Below, in pieces: positions 58,701 to 64,000 of a stretch of 64,000 bases of DNA (positions are counted from its first letter, which is position 1; the number at the start of each line of letters is the position of its first letter). The DNA lies in NCBI GenBank assembly GCA_018857735.1, contig JABMCL010001079.1, forward strand, positions 67,001 through 131,000, given 5' to 3'. This DNA is from Alviniconcha marisindica (lineage: Eukaryota > Mollusca > Gastropoda > Provannidae). The position numbers and the translations under genes were made by a program. A model generated the notes under the pieces. It had not been told where the DNA came from and did no database searches. It saw only the letters and a program-made list of their open reading frames with translations.

Positions 58701-61700
58701 TATTTTTAAGTTTCCATAATCAACCAAACTGTGACATGGACTCCAGGATGTTTAACAATAACATATATGTGTATACACCCAGGGGACCTTGGATTATAGT
58801 CTCATCCAAAGGGCGGAGTTCTAGGGATGTATAAAGTAGGTCCCAAAGGACTTTTGTAGAGTGCACAGAATTTGACTAAAAAAAAAATCCCAGGGCGGTG
58901 CAAAGCCCAGCGCATAACACTAATAGTGACCCATCCATTTGGTGACCACTCTTGATTGTGTTTTACTATGGCTTTCAAGAGCAAGTACTCTTGTTCTGCA
59001 CCACTGACTGACTCCTGATGTATAGCTTTTACTGGTGTATGGCTATATATGACTTAGTGCCAAAAGGTGCGCAAATGGAGGGTCCGATTTCTGACCGTCA
59101 ATAAAATCTGTTTCAAACACTTTGTCTTGTTGTTGCTTTGTTGTGTGTTCAAAATTGGTCAGTATCACAGTGGAAACAGTATGAGCTCCAAATCTGGAGC
59201 AGCTGGAGAAATATTATTTTTGAAAGTGAAAAGCACCACAAAATTCGACCCCTGAAAACAGACACCTCACGGTGAGTGCTTTCGATGCTTTCATTCACGT
59301 ACATGATGAATCAAAACATTATCTCAGTCACCATTTGCCCAGAGAAGATATCGCTTTACACAGTGCATATAAAAATTGATTATCACTAAGTTTGTTTTTG
59401 GAGTTAGAGGCTCCGAAATATCCCTCGGTCGAACGTTATGTGTGTTGAAATGTTTCATGACCAGCATCTGCAGACAATCAAGTGAAGAATGGACTTTCTC
59501 TTTCGTCGAAACTTTACTCCAGTCACTGTGGTACGTCACTGCATCAGGCGCCAATGTTTTATTTTACTGCCAAATGTCTGGGTAGTTTTTAAAATATATT
59601 TTGCCATTCTTCATAAAATTGTTGCAATAAATAACGCTCAACAACTATTAAATTAAACAAGCAAAAGGTAAAAAAAAAAGTTTCTGCGCTTTTGCACTAC
59701 TTCCGGTCAGCCATGTTATACATCCGGGTCATTTGCTTTAGCACATGGCCGCATGGAAGTGATGTTCTAATATGCGAAAGGTGTGTGGTAATATTTTTGA
59801 AGACCGTAACATTCAACTTTATTTAAACGTTCATCAGAGATTTAGTCAAATCTTCTGGTTATACAATATTTATACTGGTATATGCTGAATCTTTTAAAAG
59901 TATCGGAATGTTAGCATACAGAGTGAGTTTTTGCTGCTGTCGATCTAAAGTTTGTTCAGATGCTTTCGAAAATTTGTTTTCACTGAGTTTCTTACAACAT
60001 GAGTGCATGTTGAAATTGTAATGTGTGACAGCAGATTGGTTATAAACAGTATATTCTGAACGTACTCTTTAAAAAATGTGCATGCGCTTAACGCAGTTTG
60101 TTTTGTTTACAAACTAAGTCTTCAAACAAATCATCATATATGGTAGACAATTCAAATTTACGCAGGTTAAAGTCATCAAGTTAGATGTTGAACATTACAA
60201 TTACAACACGAGCTGTGGAAATAATAACGTTCGACATAATTATAGTGACCATGCCGGCCTACCTTCCAGAGTTCTAAAAATGTAAGTGCCGATCTTAATA
60301 GCATTATTCTTTGGCTGTAATTTTTTTAGTAATATTTATTACGATTTTTTCTATTTATTATTATTATTTCTTTCACTTTGAAGTTAACCGTTCCACTATT
60401 TTTGTCCTAGGCACCCGATCAAGAAACGCATGATGACAGGTTGCATGTGTGTTTTCCTGTGACACCCAAAGCAGCAAAAGTTGCACTCACTCTTCTTGCT
60501 CCATTTTCTCTGACAAACACTTACTTGTTTGTTAAATAATAAGTATTATTTATTTTGTTTAAAAAACAAGTACCATGTCATCTTTTAACATTTTGCTATC
60601 CACTACAACAAATAAATGCCCAAAAACAGTTCACATGGAAATAGTTATGTGTCTTTATACTCTACAGTAATAAAAAGTTACTGATTTATCATTTTCATCA
60701 AGAAACAAACAGCATTGTACATCTTGTTGAAATAGTAATGTACGACATATTTCTTACATCATTTGCTGTTTATGTCAAGAAAGCTTAAATTTGAGGGGAA
60801 AAAATCATCAATTCTTCCTTGTCACATATTGTTCTATTAAAGAATAACTGTTTATGTTTCAAAATGTGTTGCTTTTTATTCATTTAAAAATGTTCAAGAT
60901 TGGCTGTATGTTGAATGTTATGTATTGCAACAAACTATGCGTAGCATGCTGTTCTGTGTGACACAGAACAACAACAGTTTACTTGGTAATACTCATGTGG
61001 ATCACATCTTGTAAGATCAGTTGGGTTTTCACAGTTAACGGCATGATTAGCAGCACAGTGATGTGGGCTTGTTGTAATGTGTAATTTCAACATCTTGTCA
61101 CAAATCACACTGAAAGTCAATTTCTCAGGAACAAGGAGCAGCACTTCCTGGTTACCCCCTTCACTGGTGGGTGACTTCATGTGTGTTCATTCAAAAAATG
61201 CATTACTCACTCACATCCTGTCAGCTTTATTTTCTAGTACCTCTGTCCTCTTTTCTTGCGCACCTTTTGGCACTAAGTCATATATATATGGGTTCTGGGT
61301 TGAAAAAACAAACAAACAATAAACGAGTTCAAGAGCTGTGTGAAAGTCGAGGAGGCCGTCCTGGCTTCCCGTCCCTAATAAACCTACAGTTTCTGTGGAC
61401 ATAAAGCAACACGCTCACTCGAAAAAACCCAGGGGTGGGGTGGTGCGGGGGACAAAAAAACTTGCTGCTGGTACCTGGAGCTAACTGCTCAACACCTTCA
61501 CAACAATGTTCATGTGGATGTGTATCACACACTTTGCGTCTAACCGTAGGTACCCTTAATATAAACATGCACTGTATTACAATGCAAGGCACCCAGTACT
61601 GCATTGATTTAGTCTGTTCTCCGTAGCTTCGCAGAAAAACAGTCATGGGACCAGTCAAATGTTTCCGGTTATACTGCGTTACGATTAAGCCTGAAATAGA

Positions 61701-61842
61701 CTGCTTTGTTGTGACCATTCCATTTCTATCGGATTCTTTATTACTAACATCAAAATTCATAAATCATACCACAACACAACTCAAATTTACACAAAGTACA
61801 CTTACCAACAGCAACAAAAGCCAACAAAAGTAGCAGTTTCAT
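37671..61842 (-). CDS. PSAP: Prosaposin (proactivator polypeptide), 590 residues
   Basis: Prosaposin is a secreted and lysosomal precursor cleaved to saposins, small lipid-presenting activators of sphingolipid hydrolases. Nineteen exons: 61806-61842, 55242-55387, 54229-54285, 53564-53626, 53087-53146, 51684-51755, 50949-51020, 50595-50657, 49886-49945, 49071-49160, 48388-48471, 47604-47669, 47227-47286, 44106-44309, 43025-43205, 40885-41045, 39842-39922, 38304-38471 and 37671-37718. They total 1,773 bp in one frame and end with TAA. Order: signal peptide [13 protein letters not shown], SapA (13-61), SapB domains near 62-133, 146-222, 245-322, 361-428 and 451-524, then SapA (546-590). Human PSAP has four SapB domains. 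SapB 1 lacks two cysteines. Exons 4-9 of this list (53626 to 49886) are short, so they rest on splice sites, frame and saposin spacing together. Confidence 0.9.
38472..39060 (-). repeat. Tandem array carrying copies of the PSAP exon 18 splice acceptor
   Basis: On the minus strand each unit holds a pyrimidine tract, an AG or near-AG, and GGCCTGGGGCTGTCTGTGCA like the first bases of exon 18. The acceptor-equivalent positions are 38472 (real), about 38605, 38747, 38877 and 38971. Spacing is 133, 142, 130 and 94 bp. The extra copies run into stops or lose the Cys of LRLC, so they are not usable saposin exons. Confidence 0.85.
40608..40705. mobile_element. Interspersed repeat fragment, same family as 19785-19890
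   Basis: An (AAT)n head is followed by GAAAATTTGTAAAGCGCCTA, CTCAAAGCGCTGAACAAGC and CATAATGTACATCAAGATGG, nearly identical to the copy downstream of SMDT1. It is probably the 3' or 5' part of a SINE. It lies in a PSAP intron. Confidence 0.75.
41330..41455. repeat. 63-bp direct duplication in PSAP intron 15
   Basis: TTACATAAACAATGTCAATC begins at about 41330 and again at about 41393, with near-identical continuation through CACAAGCAGGCAATGGG. It lies just beyond the 61-bp minisatellite. Confidence 0.88.
41544..43010. repeat. 61-62 bp minisatellite, ~24 copies, touching the PSAP exon 15 donor
   Basis: Units contain GCAATGACCCGCACATGGGG and CAGGAGCACTCTATGGAAGG. Copies fall into variants: CTATGGAAGGGG versus CAGTGGAAGGTG, and CATGGGGC versus CATGGTGC. 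In the second half the variants alternate, forming a ~122-bp higher-order unit. The last copy ends about 12 bp from the 5' splice site of exon 15 (GT at 43023-43024). It is in intron 15. Confidence 0.97.
43025..48471 (-). CDS. PSAP: PSAP exons 11-15: third and fourth SapB domains
   Basis: SapB 3 reads [36 protein letters not shown] and [12 protein letters not shown]. SapB 4 reads [15 protein letters not shown] with the sequon [25 protein letters not shown] and [10 protein letters not shown]. Both have six cysteines. Exon 14 (204 bp) spans the end of domain 3, the linker and the start of domain 4. Exon 15 (181 bp) fuses the helix-2/3 and helix-4 portions that are separate exons in domains 1-3. 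This block matches the exon lengths of the smaller saposin-like gene. Confidence 0.93.
43864..44083. repeat. 110-bp tandem duplication beside the PSAP exon 14 donor
   Basis: TGAACTCTGTTACACAGAAC starts at 43864 and again at 43974. The two copies differ by about one base. The second copy ends 20 bp from the exon 14 donor at 44104-44105. Confidence 0.95.
44401..45428 (+). pseudogene. piggyBac transposase-derived fragment inside PSAP intron 13
   Basis: An acidic N-terminal stretch ([18 protein letters not shown]) near 44705-44800 is followed at 45183-45428 by [20 protein letters not shown], then [14 protein letters not shown] and YTYTNDYAN, ending at a stop. The second part resembles the start of the piggyBac/PGBD core, before the first catalytic Asp; the catalytic region is absent. 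Splice-like sites (about 44824 donor, 45182 acceptor) separate the parts. TTAACTCCTTGCAG at 44401 resembles a piggyBac left end. No right end was found. It is on the strand opposite to PSAP and probably dead. Confidence 0.6.
46055..46225 (-). mobile_element. SINE-like repeat, reverse copy, in PSAP intron 13
   Basis: It reads, in reverse complement, GGAGCTGTGTGAGAGTCGAG through CTGGTTTCCGTGGACGTAAA to CTAATATGTCAACTGACATG. It is the same family as the 32.0-33.5 kb cluster. A TG microsatellite lies beyond it at about 46991-47070. Confidence 0.85.
48630..48728. repeat. 48-bp tandem duplication in PSAP intron 10
   Basis: TGTTTTACAGCGCACTATCT occurs at 48631 and 48679 with identical continuation CAAAATACACTTCATCACTA. 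There are two copies only. Confidence 0.93.
49071..51020 (-). CDS. PSAP: PSAP exons 7-10: second SapB domain
   Basis: The exons encode [58 protein letters not shown] and [12 protein letters not shown]. All six cysteines are present. GDYCTDC and the CSRVGP turn resemble human saposin B (GDVCQDC, CDRLGP), so this is probably the saposin B-equivalent domain. All introns are phase 0. Confidence 0.88.
51684..54285 (-). CDS. PSAP: PSAP exons 3-6: degenerate first SapB domain
   Basis: Four short exons encode [19 protein letters not shown], the segment with [33 protein letters not shown], and [17 protein letters not shown]. All introns are phase 0. Compared with the CxxC...C...C...C...C pattern, the first cysteine (T in TETC) and the fifth (A in VASALGLC, normally VCSALGLC) are missing, leaving four. 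Exon 6 (51684-51755) is recognised by SALGLC and consensus splice sites. Confidence 0.78.
51945..52330. repeat. ~70-90 bp tandem array, five copies, in PSAP intron 5
   Basis: Units contain CTTCAGTTGAAGGAGGTGAC, TGGTGTCTCAGGATCACCAA and GAAAGAGTGATTCTGCAGGT. Copies are imperfect and the last is truncated. It starts about 190 bp from exon 6. Confidence 0.9.
52888..54078. repeat. (TA)n tracts in PSAP introns 3 and 5
   Basis: TA runs lie at about 52893-52921 and 54011-54078. Other simple repeats in PSAP introns are poly-C at 53023-53038, a TA/GA compound at 55724-55795, CT at 57704-57718 and poly-G at 58278-58299. Confidence 0.9.
55242..55387 (-). CDS. PSAP: PSAP exon 2: N-terminal SapA domain
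   Basis: The exon encodes [20 protein letters not shown] and [12 protein letters not shown], with the Cys and GPSYWC pattern of Saposin A-type domains (human PSAP C-terminal: CIWGPSYWC, QCNAVEHC). These domains are normally removed during processing. Phase is 1 in, 0 out, with acceptor CTCCAG and donor GTAAGT. It is separated from the signal exon by a 6.4-kb intron. Confidence 0.95.
56031..56078 (+). mobile_element. SINE 3'-tail fragment
   Basis: GGTTGACTCGGCATAAAACA followed by CCAAATTACTTACTTAC. The same tail recurs at 63586-63616 (GGTTGACTGGGCGTAAAACA) and in reverse at 50200-50232. These are short, probably truncated insertions ending in (TTAC)n. Confidence 0.7.
59044..61286. mobile_element. 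Candidate 2.2-kb element bounded by 31-bp perfect inverted repeats
   Basis: A 31-bp sequence containing GACTTAGTGCCAAAAGGTGC at 59044-59074 recurs exactly in reverse complement at 61256-61286. It begins with TATATA on the outer side, compatible with TA targeting. The interior is AT-rich with no recognisable transposase. It contains ACTTCCGGTCAGCCATG near 59699-59715, which looks like a promoter or transcript start. It lies in PSAP intron 1. Confidence 0.5.
61325..61420 (+). mobile_element. SINE-like fragment in PSAP intron 1
   Basis: GAGCTGTGTGAAAGTCGAGG then CGTCCCTAATAAACCTACAG and TTTCTGTGGACATAAAGCAA. It carries the same 5' and 3' modules as copies at 32.1-32.3 kb. It begins 39 bp beyond the right inverted repeat of the preceding candidate element. 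Confidence 0.8.
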
Positions 61843-61965
61843 GATGAGGTTGTGTCCAAACAAAGATTTTAATGCAGATAGATCTATACTTTTTTCCTTT
61901 CTTGGTGCTTTACGTCCACGGAGGCGAGAAATACACGCACCCCTCGTCACTTATAGTGTTCTTGT

Positions 61966-61991
61966 GTCATGTGAGTGGCCGATCATGTGAC
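61966..61991. promoter_or_regulatory. Two M-box-like E-boxes upstream of PSAP
   Basis: GTCATGTGAG (61966-61975) and ATCATGTGAC (61982-61991) lie about 125-150 bp upstream of the PSAP start codon at 61842. TCATGTGA is the MITF/TFE M-box core. Closer to the start, at about 61900-61930, CCTCCGTGGACGTAAAGCAC (minus strand) resembles a SINE 3' module. Confidence 0.45.
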
Positions 61992-62482
61992 AAGCACGCA
62001 GGAGAAAACTAGCATACTACGTTTTGATTGGTGAAAATGCGTTGTGAGGTACAAGTAGGGTTGCAGTGAACAAATCAGCGAAACAGTCGGAAAGTCGTAA
62101 CAAAACTTCTTCCTGGTTACCCCGGTCATCGCAGAACTTTGCTTTACTCTCTTCCAGTGGGCGACGGTGTTGTGTGCATGCCGCATGTCGTGTCTGTGCA
62201 TTTAAGTCTTTGTGTCTGTTGAAACGGTTGTGTCAGTGTGGCGGTTTTACTTTTGTTTTCTTTTTTTCTTTTTCGTTATGATTTTTCAGCTCTCTCCAGT
62301 AAACGCTATGCCGGCCAGGTGCCCGCCCACTGATTATCATAGTAGTTTTTATTTCAGTCAGTAATCGTCAAATGATATAATTATTGTCAATACTTTGTAC
62401 CGGCTGATTATTCATTGAAAAACTTATGAACTGTCTCTCACTGAGCCATCCGGCTCTCCAAGCTCAGTCCCCTCATCATAAT

Positions 62483-62553
62483 TTTCAGTCATGCACATGT
62501 CACGGTGGCCCAGCGGCACGAGCTGGGCCACCGTGACATGTGCATGACTGAAA
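62483..62553. repeat. Perfect hairpin: 32-bp arms, 7-base loop
   Basis: The left arm 62483-62514 contains TCAGTCATGCACATGTCACG and GTGGCCCAGC; the right arm 62522-62553 is its exact reverse complement; the loop is GGCACGA. The stem is GC-moderate and has no mismatch. Flanking sequence is unrelated apart from a SINE-like 3' piece starting near 62600. Confidence 0.97.
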
Positions 62554-62599
62554 CTGATATAGCAGTCAGTATTGCCACTGACTGGCCGTGCTCTTATTT

Positions 62600-62717
62600 T
62601 GGTGTCCGTAAAGCTAGTTGAACTATGCTTGGGCATTGGTCACAGCTTGTCCCTAATATGTCAGCCGACATCTGAGGACCGGGCATTAAGCATCACTTCA
62701 TCATCATCATCATCATC

Positions 62718-62777
<60 letters not shown>

Positions 62778-62780
62778 GTT
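62600..62780 (+). mobile_element. SINE-like 3' fragment with (ATC)n and (TC)n tail
   Basis: GCTTGGGCATTGGTCACAGC, CTAATATGTCAGCCGACATC and GCATCACTTCATCATC match the 3' half of the 32-kb repeat family, followed by CATCAT repeats and CT repeats to about 62778. Confidence 0.82.
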
Positions 62781-62785
62781 TTCTA

Positions 62786-63560
62786 TTCCAGTACTAGTTA
62801 TATGAACTGATCAGATGTTCTACTGCCTTCGTTGCTCAGTGGTTGTATGGTCATAGTAATGTATAACTGAGTGATGCATGCATGTGTACATCTGGCGCTA
62901 TGAACACGCTGTTTTGTGTGGACATTTTCATGTATAAAATTTTACTCACTCTTTCATGTCTGTATGTATACAAATGATGCCTGTAATTTTATATTTATTC
63001 AGCAGTAGCTTAGCAAGGAGTAGTTGTTAGATGGGTTTTTGACTGGATCTGGACTACAGTCCTTGTAAAATGGAGTTTTCGAGTTCGAATTCGACTGAGT
63101 TCTCTCTCTGTCTCTGTCTGTCTGTCTCTCTCTGTCTCTCTGTCTCTCTCTCCCCCCCCCCCCCCCCCCCCCCCCCGCCCCCCTTCTTCTTCTTTTTCTC
63201 CCCACTCCCTTAAGATAAGCTTTGACTGCTTCTGTTTTCGGCTTTTCCAGTACTAGTTATATGAACTGATCAGATGTTCTACTGCCTTAGTTGCTGGTTG
63301 TATGCTCATAAAGTATAACTGATAACTGAGTGATGTACTCATGTGTGCGTCCCGGGCGCTTTGAACACGCTGTTCTGTGTGGCCGGAAATTCTCATGCAT
63401 AACTGTGTTTCACTCACTCATTCACGCCTATATGTATATAAATAATACCTATAATTTTTATATTTACTCATCAGTAGCTTAGCGAGGACTAGTTGTTACA
63501 CAGGTTTTTGACTAAACCTAAACTACAATCCTTGTAAAATAAAGTTTTCGAGTTCGAGTT
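62786..63560. repeat. Diverged direct duplication, ~300 bp per copy, ~460 bp apart
   Basis: CCAGTACTAGTTATATGAAC and TGATCAGATGTTCTACTGCC occur near 62790 and 63248. The copies stay alignable through CAGTAGCTTAGC, GTTTTTGACT and AGTCCTTGTAAAAT-like sequence to GTTTTCGAGTTCG, each then followed by CT or C repeats. Divergence is moderate. No coding is evident. Confidence 0.88.
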
Positions 63561-63585
63561 CTCTCTCTCTCTCTCTCCGTACCGG

Positions 63586-63616
63586 TTGACTGGGCGTAAA
63601 ACACCAACTTACTTAC
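63586..63616 (+). mobile_element. SINE 3'-tail fragment
   Basis: GGTTGACTGGGCGTAAAACA then CCAACTTACTTAC, followed by CT repeats. It is the same tail as at 56031-56078 and at 50200-50232 (reverse). Confidence 0.72.
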
Positions 63617-63861
63617 TCTCTCTCTCTCTAGATTGCACCAGTTTGCCTGGCCGTACAAGTGCAGTCAGTAATGGGCGTCGCCACGGTCCGAGCACCTGAC
63701 TCGAATCGTGACTGACTGAGCAGCACGTGAGCACGCCTCGAGTTACCGCCGGAATCACGAGTCAATCGTGCCCGAACGGCAACTCAGTGGCCGGAACGAC
63801 TGACACAGTCAGTCTCGAGCAGACCTCCGCATACAGCTAGGCCGACGTGATTCGACCTTGT

Positions 63862-64000
63862 TGTGAGCCGGTTTGGCCTAGCGGTAAGGCGTTAGGCTGG
63901 TAAGCGGAACTGAGGACCTCGGTTCGATACCGCTTCGGCTCTCCTTTCTCTTCAAAAAGGTTGTGGTTTGTGGACACTGTCTTGTGACTTTGTCCATCAC
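63862..64000 (+). mobile_element. tRNA-derived SINE, cut by window end
   Basis: It has GAGCCGGTTTGGCCTAGCGG, the B box GGTTCGATACC, CGGCTCTCC and GTTGTGGTTTGTGGACACTG, the same as the copy at 29724-30055. There is a 4-base insertion (CTGA) between the anticodon-like region and the B box. The 3' part is outside the window. Confidence 0.85.

Noticed and set aside
61750..61950. Longer N-terminus for PSAP starting near 61950
   Set aside because: The upstream in-frame Met would put basic residues and SINE-like sequence before the signal peptide. The Met at 61842 directly starts a hydrophobic signal peptide matching that of the paralogue.

Overview
This window is animal nuclear DNA. Its genes have many short exons, GT-AG introns of several hundred to several thousand bases, AATAAA signals, and a great deal of simple-sequence, minisatellite and transposon DNA. 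Protein features (a UBE2O with an expanded low-complexity region, an EMRE, saposin precursors) and the repeat style suggest a lophotrochozoan, probably a gastropod mollusc. The species cannot be fixed from sequence alone. There are no prokaryotic operons, CRISPR arrays or viral genomes.

Layout. (1) Positions 1-17417, minus strand: UBE2O, a giant E2/E3 hybrid ubiquitin-conjugating enzyme. I could phase 18 coding exons without a break, from the initiator Met to inside the UBC domain; the last exons lie off the left edge. (2) Positions 18112-18393, plus strand: SMDT1 (EMRE, essential MCU regulator) with a one-exon coding sequence, head-to-head with UBE2O across about 0.7 kb. A long 3' UTR, possibly spliced, may run to about 22.0 kb. 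(3) Positions about 22530-31195, minus strand: a secreted two-saposin-domain protein of 243 or 233 residues in seven exons. (4) Positions 31.3-36.1 kb: intergenic DNA with SINE-like tandem repeats and simple repeats. (5) Positions about 36.1-61.84 kb, minus strand: a prosaposin (PSAP) gene of 19 coding exons and 590 residues, laid out as signal peptide, SapA, five SapB domains, SapA. (6) Positions 61.85-64.0 kb: the upstream flank, with a perfect 32-bp-stem hairpin, a duplicated block and a tRNA-derived SINE cut by the window end.

How the parts relate. The two saposin genes lie in the same orientation. Three consecutive exons have identical lengths (66, 60 and 204 bp) and the flanking intron phases match, so the smaller gene looks like a partial duplicate of the PSAP domain 3-4 block behind its own signal exon. 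Both have MITF/TFEB-type E-boxes just upstream, consistent with lysosomal gene control. The first PSAP saposin domain has lost one cysteine from each of two disulfides. Several minisatellites sit directly against PSAP splice sites, and one array carries repeated copies of an exon's 3' splice site.

The most unusual structure is therefore the saposin locus and its repeat-laden splice junctions. I saw no wholly new enzymatic system.
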